In this document: positions 33,544-44,885 of the stretch, piece after piece
Layout of the letters: every line of letters begins with the position of its first letter
Numbering within the stretch: the stretch's first letter is position 1
Source of the DNA: Mikania micrantha
Taxonomy: Eukaryota; Streptophyta; Magnoliopsida; Asterales; Asteraceae
DNA length: 64,000 nucleotides
Reading direction: 5' to 3'
NCBI GenBank assembly: GCA_009363875.1
Contig: CM018683.1
Span: forward strand, 67,070,187-67,134,186
Notes under the pieces: generated by a model
Told to the model about the DNA's origin: nothing
Database searches by the model: none
Seen by the model: only the letters and a program-made list of their open reading frames with translations
Position numbers and translations under genes: made by a program

Positions 33544-36500
33544 TGTGACAACCGGCACCCGAGCAACCATGAGTCAGAAATCCAAGTGTGTACACAATCA
33601 CAGTGTAAGACATAGGGTTACCGGAGAGAAGACAACAATAATAAACGAAAATAAAAATACACGGATTTTCCTAAAACAGTTAGGAAAAAACCCACTTAAT
33701 CACATGAACATGAATCAGAAGAAAAGAAAACAACCTGTGAGGGAAAACAATGAACAAAATCTTAATGGATAAAATTTGTAGTATGGATCCAACGAGATGT
33801 CGACATGGGTGATGATCCATGAAGATATGTTGTTAGATTTGGATACCCTAAATGAAATCTTTACACTATCGAACAATGTCATCTGTTAAATACAACGCGG
33901 CGTTTGTATGGGTGACGATTCATACAGATGTCAGCGTGAGTCTTTAATGTTGATGTAAAGTAATAACAATTTTCAATAAAACCCACCAGAACAATTTAAT
34001 AAATAATCAAAATTTTAAAACACACAACCATTAGTACGAATGAGCTCTCATTCGTACGAACCGGTCTAATTCGTGAAGCTTTATAGCCACAGTTCGTTCG
34101 GACGAATGGGATCCATTCGTACGAACGGCTGATTCGTGCGAAAGCACAACTATAAAAGCAACACTTACGTTTTTCAAACCCATTTTTCACCCATTTTTCA
34201 CACAATTCTCCCAAACGAACCCCCCTTTCACCCCTCCCGATTTTCGGCCATTTCCACACGAAATAGAACCGTTCCACCGTCCAATTCGTGTGTATTTCAA
34301 CCCCAACACTTCCATTTCAAGATTTCAACCCTTTTCATCTCATTTCGGTCAAATACGAGCTCCACATTAAGTATTAGCACCGATCCTTAGCACCAAAACA
34401 CCCCAAAACATTTTTCCATCAATTTCGACCATAAAAACATCAAAAACAACCACCGATTTCCAAAATGGTGTTCTTGGTAAACTTGCAGGCGAATGAGCCG
34501 TACGAAGGGCTCATTTGTGCTAACGAGAAGCCTCGTTCGTGATGAAAATTCATGCGAACAGGCTGCCAGACGAACGAGCCACCGCACGAACGACATGGGT
34601 TCATTCGTGCGGGACAACCATACGATCGAATGCTCATTCGCACGAAAGGATGACAAGGAGAACATGCATTCGCATCACTCCGTTCATGTGAATGAAGACC
34701 ATTCAAACGAACCACTCGTTCGCACCAAGAATAGCCCAAAATGGCTAAGTGTTGAAAGTTCTATCTTACACAGTTTGTATTGATAGAACCGAGCCTTAGA
34801 CCCGATCTTAAATCTAATCAAACTAAAACCAATGAAAGCACATTTTCCAAAATCACATCAAGAAATAGAGCACATAATCACCTAACACCTAGCTAACTAA
34901 TATTTAACACAAGATTCAAACCGAGAGATCATACCGAGTCAGTGCATCGACAACCCAAGACCTCGGGTGAGTTCACAGACCCCTTGTTTTCAATTTTCTT
35001 GCTTCCAAATCATTTGGGGCTGAGAACTTAAAACCTCTTATTCGAGTGATCAGTGAATAAGAGTTATTTTCAAATAATTTCAATAAAAGGATCAACTCTC
35101 AACCTCTTATACGAATGTTATACGTATAAGAGTCTTTTCAACTACTTTTACTGAGCGTTCATCGCTCAATTCAACTTTTCATCAAACAACAACAACAAAT
35201 CAGCTTTGAGGGTTCAAAACAGAAATCATCGAAGAGATGTCCGTTGACCACAACAGTTCGAGGCTTTGTGCTCAACCAAGAGGTGAACGGACACAAATCG
35301 TGGAATTGTGTAGTGCACAATCGAATACCATCATTTTCATGGGAATCCCCCATCAAACAAACAATATTTTGTATGGTATATGTCTAGGGTAATTCACTAG
35401 GACTTGCGTCCTCACAACATCACATCGGGAATTCGCTGAGGAATTCTCGAACAACTCACATCAGAGTCATTTACCATTAGTTGACGTGGGTCAACCGACA
35501 GTAACGTAGATGGTACCATAGGTTTAACAAACCTCCAGCGCTGAGGCTGGTACGTTACACGCAAGCACACATACAACAACAACTCAGATTAGTTCCAGGG
35601 TAACTAATCACATAATCATATCAGTTAGGGTTGGTAAATGATCACAAGGGTGATATTACATACATACCACACAACAAAAGCAAGAGTTTTCAAATCAAAT
35701 AAATTTTCAAGACCTGGTCTTGAACGAGTTTTAAACGAGTACACAGTAAACAATGTTTTACTAGAAGAAAGTAGTGTCACTTGTGTGACTTTCTAAACAA
35801 ACAGAACATGTCTCCTATACCAGGAGATAGAGCATACGCTTCTTTCTCACAATTTCATTTTACAACAATATGTCGTGTCGAGTAAAGTGGAGATGCACAA
35901 GTGACAAGGTTCGATTTCCATTAAGGACACCCTCGTGGATAATCTAAGGGGCGGTGGGCTGGCGGTAAGCTGGACCCTACGTATGATCTTACATAAACTA
36001 CTTTCGGTGATTTGGGATGGTGCCAGTAATGATGGTCAGACTGACGCACTTGTGAAGTTCATTCGTGTTTTCAGCACCATTCACATATCACTTTCAAAAT
36101 CGATGTGAATGAAAGACTTTTACTAAACCTTTTACAAAACCTAATATTTTCAAAACAAATGTGACTCACCAACCTAGTGTTGACAGATTTTACATGTTCT
36201 CAGGTGAAGAACAGGTGAAAGCAGGATGAGTTTAGAGAGAGAAAGATATGATCCCTTAGAGGAACTTACAACTCTTGTATGGAATCTTCCCGGTTAGGCC
36301 GGATACAAGATTCAAGACTTGCGCGTGTGCAAGTAACCCTTGTGGGACATCTTGTCCTCATTCCAGATGTCCAAGTCAAGCTGTAATAGAATTAAATAAT
36401 GAATCAGTTGTAATTTAATTTTATTCATTTAATGTAGTTAGTACTTCTCATATTATCATTTCAATGTAACAATCTGATCACTCCGATTACAATCACACCT

Positions 36501-36556
36501 CGAGACTTTTCCGCCCGATGGGTCTCCGATCCGGCCCGCCGGCTTGGGGTGTGACA
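33544..36556 (+). repeat. solo LTR D (Tekay-like) inside the 3' LTR of element C
   Basis: Begins tgtgacaaccggcaccc, ends cttggggtgtgaca, and is flanked by a perfect TSD gctga (33,539-33,543 and 36,557-36,561). No PBS, PPT or coding domain lies inside, so an LTR-LTR recombination product is likely. Its 3' end (ccgcccgatggg to ccggcttggggtgtgaca) resembles the sense-strand 3' end of LTR B. TATA-like ctataaaagc is at about 34,149. It is rich in palindromic ttcgtacgaa-type motifs at 34,030-34,720. Confidence 0.9.
34977..36204 (+). other. putative intron inside solo LTR D
   Basis: Donor ctcgg|GTGAGTTCACAGACCC (34,977) and acceptor TTACATGTTCTCAG|GTGAAG (36,204), 1,228 nt apart. The exon side of the acceptor, gtgaagaacaggt, is shared with LTR B although the flanking LTR sequence mostly is not. 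Function is inferred. Confidence 0.4.
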
Positions 36557-36561
36557 GCTGA

Positions 36562-37118
36562 AAACCCATTCACTGGGAGGTTTGCATCTCCCCTTGTGTG
36601 AATGTTTGTTACTTGTTTCCTAAACACCTTCTTAATGTTAGTGATAGACATTAAGATAATGAGGCATCAAGATATTTTTACCAATGGGTAGTATCTTCGA
36701 AAAACGTAGAATTGTCCGAAAGGAACTAGATACGGGTCCCATGGTTATCTTTAATTGAATATTTTGAGAACTTGTATATCATATCATATCATATGGTTTA
36801 ACTTGAACTTTACAAACTCACCAGCTTTGTGCATAGATCTTTCAAACTCAAACGTTTTTGCAGGGAGACAGTAAACCACGGTGAGGCTGCACTTTCAACC
36901 ACTTGTAATTAAATAAATTAGTTTGTGTAATAAACTTAGTTGTAAACTGTAATGTTGGTTGTAATGACGAAACCTTGTGATGTATTTACTTTAAGTTAAT
37001 CTGTGTGTTGTGATACCGGATCAAGTAAGTCACACCTCATCTCTGAGACATCACCACTATGTTTCCGCAATCTTCCTAGTGACATCATCAACAGGTGACA
37101 AGAGGTGGGGGTGTGACA
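36562..37118 (+). repeat. 3' LTR of element C, second part
   Basis: Continues the 3' LTR after solo LTR D (acccattcactgggagg matches 24,682 on) and ends ggtgtgaca at 37,118, before ctagt. It carries an extra block, ttcctagtgacatcatcaac, near 37,073-37,093 not present in the 5' LTR. Confidence 0.9.
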
Positions 37119-37708
37119 CTAGTCAACGGCTTTATGAATGTCTAGATATACCTTCAACTGAAAGAAACTAAAACATAGAATTATTAAAACAACACCTAGT
37201 GACTTAGACTACTAAGTTGGAACTTTCTTTACAAACTAGTTAAAGTAAAGACAAAATGGCTGTTTGTTTGGGTCTGAATGAGTCTGAATCTAAATGGTTC
37301 ATATTCATTCAGATTCAGCCCTTTTTTTGTGAAATAAAACACATTTGAATGTGTAAAAATGTCTGAACCAATGTTTGAATCATTCAGACTTGGGAAGAAG
37401 TCAGAATTAAAAGAGAACAGGGTTTGGGAAAGGGCGATGACAGAAGGATCAACCACTCCACCTCCGCTCCACAACATCGCTCCACCGACGACTGAAGCAA
37501 CCGATGACATCTCCTACCAAGGGAGACTGAAGGTGAAGATGACGTCTGGAGGAACGACGTAGACCAAACGACCTCCTCTCCTTTGCGATGAACGGCGAAG
37601 ACCAAGGATACGACAAAGGGCGAAGACGAGGCGACCGAATATGAAGACGAGGCTGACAACGGCGAATACCAATGGCGAAGTCGATGGCGAATGCCAACGA
37701 AGAAGAAG
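37119..37708. other. no gene; small hAT-like MITE remnant
   Basis: 37,255-37,390 contains tgtttgtttgggtctgaatg near the left and aatcattcagact to the right, a sequence type common in plant hAT-related MITEs. 37,570-37,705 has irregular ggcgaa/gacgaag repeats on the plus strand, giving long minus-strand Ser-rich frames without recognisable domains. Confidence 0.35.
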
Positions 37709-38329
37709 CGCTACTAGAAAAAAAATTAAATTTCTTACAAAAGTTTTAGTAGGAAAATAGTCAGATATGCTAGTTTCCGACAAATTTCCGGCTAACATTA
37801 TTTTGTCGGAAAAAAGGAGGGTGGAAACTGTTTCCGACAACTTTCCGAGAAATATCCGACAAGTCTCCAACGATTGTTTTTTAATAATTAAATTATTTAT
37901 CTTTATCTTTTCCTACAAGTTTCCGACTAAAGATTTTGCTACAAATTTCAGACCATGTTTTTTTGCTGCAAATTTCCGACCAAGTGTTTTTGCTACAAAT
38001 TTCCAACCTATTTTTTATTATCAGCTTTTACTTTTTCTTACATTTGTTTCCGACATGTTTGCTACCAAAAAGAAAATTTAATTTTCTTGAAATTAAAATT
38101 TACCAGATTTTTTCTGCTACAAATGCAGAAAAAATATAAAAACCCTATATAGAAATTCAATACAAATCTAACTCACAAACCAAAACCATTCTAATTTACA
38201 TTCAACAAATAAAATCATAAAATAAACTAAACTTATAAGTTCAAGTTTAACAACAAAAACATAATTAAACTGATATGTTAAAACCTTAAGTAAACTAACA
38301 TACGTTCAAATTTCACAACAAAAACACTA

Positions 38330-39375
38330 ATCAAACTAAGATCTTGAATAATTGCCATGAATACCCATTTGTTTGAAAAATTGTGCCATTTGTTGTTGCA
38401 TTTTTGCCCTCATATCTTCTTTCATTTGTTCCCGCTCCTCCATAATTTCCTCTCTCATTTGGTCCCTCTCTTTCTTAATCTCCTCTCTCATATGTTCTTT
38501 TTGAATGTCAACTTGATATTGCAATTCATGTATTTGGGATCATAATTCTCACACCTAAAAGTTTGTTGATACCAAAATATTAGAGTCAATTACATATATC
38601 CCCTTGCTAAAATCATTTATTACATATTTACCAATCATAAAACTAAATTACATATTTCCCCTTTCTAAACCAAATATATTACATATTTATCCATTTCATT
38701 AAAAAAACAAATTATGTATTTCATATTTTACCCTTAATGAACTAACTACAAACAACTTACATATTTCTCCTTACTAAGGGGTAGTTTTAGAACATGGGAA
38801 TATTTGTAATTTTAGTTTAACATTGGGGATATATGTAATTTTGATGTTTAATAAGGGGATATGTGATATTATACCAAAATATTAATATGTAACAATGATA
38901 AAGTGTTCAAAAGAATAGTTATAAGTTTATTAAAATTGAGTATTTGTAAGTAGCGAATGATTATGCAAAAATGTGATTATTATATTATCAACTTTAAATA
39001 TTACAATGATAAGAAAATTAGAAAAAAAATAAAATACCTCTTGTTGTGATTGCTCAAACATAACATTTGATGGTGTAGACCTGATTGATGAAGATGTGGT
39101 GTCCCGGTCAAATTGAAATGACGATCCGAAGATCCAATTCCAAATGATTGTCTTTTTTCTCCCTAAGAACGCTCCCACAAGTCATGTCACCAATAGGATG
39201 TTGAGTTTCGTCTTCTCCATACTTCTCCTCCATGTAAATTGAGTATGACTCCTATAATTTCTGAAAATAACACGATTGTTATTATATTAAAATTGATGTA
39301 GTAATTATACCAAAATTCTGAAAAAAACTTGCATAAGCTTCCTAGCTTTGATCGATTAGTGCAAAACTCCATTCC
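38330..39375 (-). pseudogene. En/Spm transposase-associated protein remnant
   Basis: Minus-strand pieces read FCTNRSKLGSLCK (about 39,365-39,325), a gap, SIYMEEKYGEDETQHPIGDM (about 39,245-39,185), and a C-terminal coiled coil, EEIKKERDQMREEIMEEREQ to MQQQMAQFFKQMG (about 38,490-38,350). This order resembles the plant Ptta/En/Spm family, whose proteins end in Met/Gln-rich heptads. Intron-like AT-rich gaps, a stop at about 39,250 and an inserted MITE separate them. I cannot see the TNP2-type catalytic domain. Confidence 0.45.
38583..38870. repeat. MITE insertion in the CACTA-like element
   Basis: The 288-bp block is flanked by the direct repeat ataccaaaatatta (38,569-38,582 and 38,871-38,884). 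Its ends are partly inverted: attacatatatccccttg on the left and aaggggatatgtgat on the right. Its body is made of repeated attacatatt/tatccc and gggatat motifs. The flanking repeat is long for any DNA transposon class, so the exact ends are uncertain. Confidence 0.55.
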
Positions 39376-39417
39376 TTCCGGGTTATCATCATAATATCTA
39401 GCCCAATGACGAGGGAT

Positions 39418-40074
39418 TAGGGCTGCTACGACTATGACTGGGGATTAGGGCTGCTACGACTATGACGGGGGATTAGGGCTGCTACGGCGAAGTCGAATCT
39501 CACCTACGGTACAGCGAAGACGGAGAGGGAGGTGGTGAGAGATCGGTTATGGCGTGCGATGTATTGTGGGAGAACGACATTTGAACTTAGGGTTTGGAAA
39601 TTGAGGAGTTATTAAAGTCTCAATTTTTTTTCACCTAAATGTATTTTAAAAACACTCATTTTGAAGTAAGGTGGTTTCTGGCATTTGTTTAGATGCTTTC
39701 AAATTTAATTGTTCACGGATCAAAACCCATTCCAGCCCTTTTTTTCAAACCAAAATATCAACCAAGAAAAAAGAGTTTTTTTCGACGGAGAGGGAGGTGG
39801 TGAGAGATCGGTTATGGCGTGCGATGTATTGTGGGAGAACGACATTTGAACTTAGGGTTTGGAAATTGAGGAGTTATTAAAGTCTCAATTTTTTTTCACC
39901 TAATTGTATTTTAAAAACACTCATTTGAACAAAAGACAACAAATTGGATCCTAGTAAGGTGGTTTCTGGCATTTGTTTAGATGCTTTCAAATTTAATTGT
40001 TCACGGATCAAAACCCATTCCTGCCCTTTTTTTCAAACCAAAATATCAACCAAGAAAAAAGAGTTTTTTTCGAC
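39418..40074. repeat. local tandem duplications
   Basis: 39,420-39,495 has three units of about 30 bp, ggggattagggctgctacga. 39,518-39,784 is repeated at 39,785-40,074 with few changes; the second copy carries an extra caaaagacaacaaattgg insertion. The copies share ggaggtggtgagagatcgg and the ttgttcacggatcaaaaccc block. Near-identity suggests a recent duplication. Confidence 0.85.
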
Positions 40075-40499
40075 CGATTTCCGACAAAAAGAAAGTGTTT
40101 TTTTGGATATTGGACGCAATTATCGACATATTACCGACCAAAAATATCACGTGTCTAAACCGAGTCGCAAATTTCCTACAAATAACCGACAAACCAAAGC
40201 TGTTGTAGGAATTTAGTCGGAATTTCCGACTATTTTCCTACAAGAAATCGATTGTTTTGGTTTTTTAACCATCTATATGTTGTTTTTTTTTGTTTCATCT
40301 TTTGAAAAAACCATAAAACAAATGAATTTATTTCATTTCGTCAACTTGCAATCATTAAACACATATATTCGTGCATATACCCAATCATATATATATACAC
40401 GCATACTAATCATCCAAGGTAAATATACATACAGATAAAGATAAAGATACATACATAGAATCACAAACACACACATATAATCATACACCTACACTTATG

Positions 40500-40949
40500 C
40501 GCACATTAAATTGAAGTAAATTGAAAAATGTAGGTTTTTTCTTATTTTTTAATAATGTAAGTGGGCCCTACATTAACTAAAAAACTACACCTTTAGATTT
40601 ACTTTATTGTGGGCCCTAAAGTAATAAGATGTAATTATTCGTTTAACGTCATAAACATGGGTTAACATTTGATCATCTCCTTATATATATACACTAAGGC
40701 GATGGTTAGAATGTTAACCCTTCCTTATTGCGATAACCAAATAACTACATCTTATTACTTTGGGGCCCATATTAAAGTAAATATAAAGTTGTAGGTTTTT
40801 TCATTTTTTTTTATTAATGTAAGTGGGCCCTACATTAATTTAAAAAAATAAAAACTCACACCTATAGATTTACTTTAGTGTGGACCCCAAAGTAATAAGA
40901 TGTAGTTATTCGGTTAACGCAATAAGGGAGAGTTAACATTTGATTCTCT

Positions 40950-40951
<2 letters not shown>
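40500..40951. repeat. adjacent foldback MITEs (one partial, one complete)
   Basis: 40,703-40,950 folds on itself: left arm cgataaccaaataactacat with cttattactttggggccca, right arm ccccaaagtaataagatg with tagttattcggttaacgc. The gggccctacatt centre is near 40,825. 40,500-40,690 is a second, partial copy in tandem, separated by tatatata. Another half lies at 7622-7712. TA-rich flanks suggest a TA target preference. Confidence 0.7.

Positions 40952-41001
<50 letters not shown>
40952..41001. repeat. (AT)n microsatellite
   Basis: About 25 uninterrupted AT dinucleotides adjoining the foldback MITE. Confidence 0.97.
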
Positions 41002-41003
<2 letters not shown>

Positions 41004-42796
41004 TAAAGAGAATTCTATATAAAATCTATTTTATATTTTATTTAGTATATTTTAAATAAAATATTAATATGAAACTTAAAACTCTAAAGTTGATGTTTAT
41101 TTCTAAGGTTTGTATGAAAACTTATGAAATACTCTTACTTAAATCATTTAAATAAAATATTCATATATGTTTCTAGATACCTAAATAAATCTTAAAGATT
41201 TATAAACTAAAACCCGATCTTTAGAAGACTATACAAATGCCTTAATATACTAGAATACTTACAAACTAGAAACTTGTAGAAATATTCTTATACATATTCT
41301 ATTCAAAACAGGATAACAAGTGTTTTACTATTGTACAACTATACTTTGTTTGTATTTTGGATTGCTTAGCAAACACAAGTGAGTTTTCATATCCTCTTTT
41401 AGTTTTAAATTATTTTGAGGCTGTCACACATGTCCTTATTCAAATGTTTAAACATTGTACTATTCTTGAACTTAATGCAAAATATATAATGCTTTGTAGT
41501 TGGATTACTATTATGTGTTTGATCTTGTATTTGTATACTTATTTACTCATATGCTTCTTTGCAGGTATTCTAGTACTTAGTTCCTAAGAGAGTCGCGCTC
41601 TCTTCGCGTGATGTTGTCCGTGCTAAAAAGGGATGCTACACCATTTATTCATGCTTGTTTCATTCACTGTAATGTTCATACTAATTGCCATTTAAGTTTG
41701 CATACCTTGAAACTTATAATATTATAATCACGTGACTACTCACCAACTATTTATTTAGTTGACAGTAACTTTACATGTGTGACATATTAAAATGAATACT
41801 CTAAGTAAAAGTCTAAGAAGATGGACCTACATAGTTATATTAAAGGCTTGAGTTCTTAAATTTTTGAATGTTGTATTTGACTCTGAACTTGTAATGTAAT
41901 GACATTGTAATTTAGTATTTTAAGTATGAACCTTTGACTTTGAAATCATGAGCTTATGAACAATTCTTGCACAAACCATGCCTCGGCATATTCCGCCTCA
42001 GGTCAGTGTGTGATAACTCGCTTTGAAAATGAACCAAGCTGGAGCGAACAATCTCGATTCGGCCTCGTGAAGAGCACAATGGTCTTCTCATCCCATGTTG
42101 TTTTTGTCAGCCACTCCCCCCCTCTTTACCTTGAGGGTTTTCTCGATCATTATTAGCGTTTGCCCGTACATCAGTCATCTCTTTCTTTATCATCTTGCGT
42201 TATCTAAAACACATAAAACCATTGCAATTTTTATTTTATTATTATTTTTTTATTGGTAATTTAGTTGGTTGTTTAATCATGAACAAATACAAAATTCTAA
42301 ACTTGTTATAAAACTACATTTTGTTTCAGCAAGTGATTTGATTACTTGTTTAACCTCAACTCAAATAACTAAAAACCTAATAGATCGTCTTTTATCTAAC
42401 AATGTTCACTTTTCTATATTTGTTTATGTTAAATAAGTACACTGGATGATTAGAACTATACAATCACACAAGTTGTATGATTGCATCATCATTCATCAAC
42501 ACAGTAGTATTTCTCAACCAACAATCATCAGTACATCATTCTCCAAGTCACCAATGTCTCATTTGATTTTACCATTTCTGGCCATTTTTGCATTGTTTGG
42601 ATCATGTAATTTTTTTAAGGTCATAATAATTTGAGCCCTTAGGTTATCAAAAGTGAGAGGCGCACTGAGGGGTTAGGGTCCACGGAGCCAAAGAACGAGG
42701 CGAAGTCGTGCACATCACGCAAGCTAGGCTGTTTATATATTTCTCATAGGTTTCCATCATCACACTCTGAAAATTTAAATATATTCAACCTCAATA
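41002..42796. other. no intact gene; possible old chromovirus LTR relic
   Basis: 41,340-41,800 echoes the LTR motifs of C and D: caagtgagttttcatatcc with a cctctttt tail (41,375-41,400), a gcag acceptor-like site (41,564), and actcaccaacta, then ttgacag and ttacatg (41,737-41,778). No boundaries or coding region were found. A short plus frame at 41,956-42,156 and a minus-strand stretch at 42,655-42,735 reading HDFASFFGSVDPNPSVRLSL are open but unrecognised. Confidence 0.3.
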
Positions 42797-43665
42797 CTAG
42801 GGCTGTTCAAAAAACTCGCGGCTCGAAACTCGCTCAAAGTTCGCTAGAAAAAACTCGGCTCGAAAAAGGCTCGGCTCGAAAAAAGCTCAATAAAATCGAG
42901 CCGAGCCCGAACCAGCGTTGGCACAGCTCGAGCTCGACTCGTTGGCTCGGCTCGATTTTTAACATATATATATATATATGTATATATATAGGGAGAGGTT
43001 CAAATGTTAACCCTCCCTTATAGCGTTAACCGCTTAACCCTAGCATTTTTTGCCCGAATCTTAAAATTTTTTTTTCATGGTTTTTATTATGTAAAAATAG
43101 GGGGGGTTTCTTTTTTGTGTTTTTGCTAATTCATCACCGTTTAGAAGTTATTGTAAGTGTAAGTTACTTACACTTACTTACATTTACTGCATCAGATACG
43201 GTTTTGTAAGTAAGTGTAAGTAACTTACACTTACAATAACTTCTAAACGGTGATGAATTAGCAAAAACACAAAAAAGAAACCCCCCTTATTTTTGCAAAA
43301 TAAAAACCATGAAAAAAAAAATTTATGATTCGGGCAAAAAACGCTAGGGTTAAGCGGTTAACGCTATAAGGAAGGGTTAACAATGGAACCTTCCCCTATA
43401 TATATATACACAGATAGATATATTAAATTTTATATATAATCATATATGAGTATATATATATAATATATTTTATATGCATTTAATTTTATATATTAGATTT
43501 TATATATATTATATATGTATTTGTAAAGAGGTGGAGGAGGTAACAAAAAAAAACCGAGTTGGCTCGTGGCTCGGCACGTGCCTCGAGTTTCTTTACGGGC
43601 TCAAGCTCGATTTTATGGCTTGAAAACATTTTCGAGCTGGCTAGGCTCGGCTTGATTATAGGCCT
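42797..43665. repeat. GGCTCG-rich hAT-like nonautonomous element, split by a foldback MITE
   Basis: Begins tagggctgttcaaaaaactc and is full of ggctcg/cgagcc motifs in both orientations (42,800-42,960 and 43,550-43,655). Sequences of this type, starting with an agggctgttca terminal repeat, are widespread in plants and usually grouped with hAT MITEs. The right terminal repeat is not clear. The foldback at 42,990-43,398 interrupts it. Confidence 0.45.
42990..43398. repeat. near-perfect foldback MITE
   Basis: Two arms of about 190 bp are almost exact reverse complements around a loop of about 25 nt at 43,181-43,206 (atttactgcatcagatacgg region). The outer ends are agggagaggttcaaatg and its diverged partner ggaaccttcccct. 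A poly-A/T block and a gggg/cccc run are mirrored. TA-repeat flanks occur on both sides. The arms contain a further local palindrome, gtaagtgtaagttacttac. Confidence 0.88.
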
Positions 43666-44094
43666 ACTCAATACCCACTCAAAAAGTTAAAAGAAGATTT
43701 TCGGTGATACATTCACAATGAAATCCGTACATATGTAATTGAGGTCATTTCAGATGGACCTATCAATAGTGTACAACTGATAATGGACGAAAATGATGTA
43801 AAAATAGCAGAAGGCCAGAAGCTAACAGAAGAAGCTAAACCTCATTTGTTTATTTTTACGGAATCGAAAAATGCGTCACTACATACCAAAGGATTGAACG
43901 AAATCACTTCAATTCATCATTAATCTGCAATTTTTATCAGTCCGTAATCTAAACAATCACATCAGGTAAGAAATTACCTACTCATGAACTCTCGGCATCC
44001 GAAAAGAAATGAATCAAAACCCTAATTTAACAAACTTTATGATAATTACTCATTAAAAGATAAATTACGAAACATAAAACATAAGGAAAGGTAC

Positions 44095-44185
44095 CAGCGC
44101 ATGATTTGATGGTGTAAATTTTGAGCAGCAACACTAGAACACTCGCCAAATGCGTCATGTCCCCTGCCAATCTGAATATATTCAT
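44095..44185 (-). pseudogene. ERD2/KDEL-receptor first coding exon (orphan)
   Basis: The minus strand from ATG at 44,183-44,185 encodes MNIFRLAGDMTHLASVLVLL, continuing with LKIYTIKSCAG, the highly conserved N-terminus of the ER lumen protein-retaining receptor: first transmembrane helix and KSCAG turn. The reading ends at a splice donor (gctg|gtacc) at 44,094. ERD2 retrieves KDEL/HDEL proteins from Golgi to ER and normally has about 215 residues over several exons. I find no VSLKTQELYAL-type second exon to the left within 7 kb; only MITEs and unassigned sequence follow. It is therefore a gene fragment, or the start of a gene with a very long, transposon-filled intron. The protein frame extends upstream without an ATG. 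Confidence 0.7.
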
Positions 44186-44407
44186 CTTGTCACTGAGTAT
44201 TTTAGGATCAAATGCAACTAGGAAATGAGATAAATTGGCCAAAAAGTCAATCAGATTAGCTTGGAAAATACGAATTCGAACAGATCTCGCTGATCGATCC
44301 AAAGAGACGAAGATCGAGTAGTAATTTTCCCCTTTGGTCTACAACTGTAGTCGTCTCTTCTTCTAATATCTAAGGATCTCACAAACACTTAATAAAAATA
44401 AATTCAT

Positions 44408-44885
44408 TGACTTTTAGATTAATTACTTATACTACAAAAGACATTAATGATATTAATCTTCAAAGGATCTACTGTAGTCACTGCTGTCTGAGGGTTGTAA
44501 GTTGGTATGCTGATTATCACAATAAGATCTTCTAACTTGGTTATGATAATAGAAATCAGCTATGCAACTTTCGTCTATTGAATTTCAGCAACAGTAGTTG
44601 TTGGTCATCGGAAGTCCTTGTATCGGAAGTTGTTCATCGAAAGCTAGTGATCACTACTACTTGAATGTCTTCTGATGTTCTGCTATCTTCGTAAGATTTG
44701 TCTTATGTCTGGTCATTAAAATTAAAAGGGTAAGGTTATTCTTCGGAAACTTTCGGTCTTCTGAAGGTTAAATGCTTCTTTCGAAGACTAAAGGCTTCTG
44801 AAGGATAAAATCTATCCTTCCGATGCTTCTTGAACTTGTACGAGTTGAAGTTTGTCAAGGCCTTATATGTTTTGGTAAGCACTAA
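44408..44885 (-). repeat. Sirevirus-like LTR U3 fragment upstream of the ERD2 exon
   Basis: The minus strand matches the U3 parts of the LTRs at 10,088 and 61,270-62,059: gtgcttaccaaaaca, a ccttgacaaac block, CTTCGGAA/CTTCAGAAG clusters (44,735-44,825), and at the other end a tacaaaagacatt block shared with 61,620. No TATA or U5 portion is seen. It stops about 220 bp from the ERD2 ATG, in the same orientation. Confidence 0.5.

Larger units (their letters stand above)
11226..37118 (+). mobile_element. element C: Tekay-like Ty3/gypsy chromovirus, disrupted by two nested insertions
   Basis: The LTRs start tgtgacaattgc and end gtgtgaca. The flanks are ctaat (11,221-11,225) and ctagt (37,119-37,123), a 5-bp TSD with one change. 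Internal order: PBS, pre-gag ORF, gag, PR, RT, RNase H, integrase, chromodomain-like tail, polypurine tract. Element B interrupts the 5' LTR and solo LTR D the 3' LTR, so C is the oldest of the three. Without the insertions it would be about 10.9 kb. The coding region is shattered into about ten frames. Confidence 0.9.
37709..40250 (-). mobile_element. decayed CACTA (En/Spm)-like transposon
   Basis: The left end reads cgctactagaaaaaaa, one change from the canonical CACTACTAGAAAAA terminal repeat. Subterminal tttccgac/gtcggaaa motifs recur at both sides (37,777; 37,812; 37,831; 37,919; 37,955; 38,047; 40,076; 40,205), typical of transposase-binding regions in CACTA elements. The right terminal repeat is not recognisable, so the 3' boundary is approximate. 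Coding traces lie on the minus strand. A MITE and a tandem duplication have altered the interior. Confidence 0.6.

Noticed and set aside
34387..34783. frames of 92-99 residues on both strands
   Set aside because: They are inside solo LTR D, generated by palindromic ttcgtacgaa-type motifs that read open in both directions.
37384..37870. overlapping minus-strand frames of 82-118 residues
   Set aside because: Low-complexity ggcgaa repeats read as Ser/Val-rich protein; no family match and no ATG context.
42655..42735. minus-strand HDFASFFGSVDPNPSV peptide as a gene exon
   Set aside because: The open stretch is short with stops on both sides and no neighbouring exon was found; insufficient to call.
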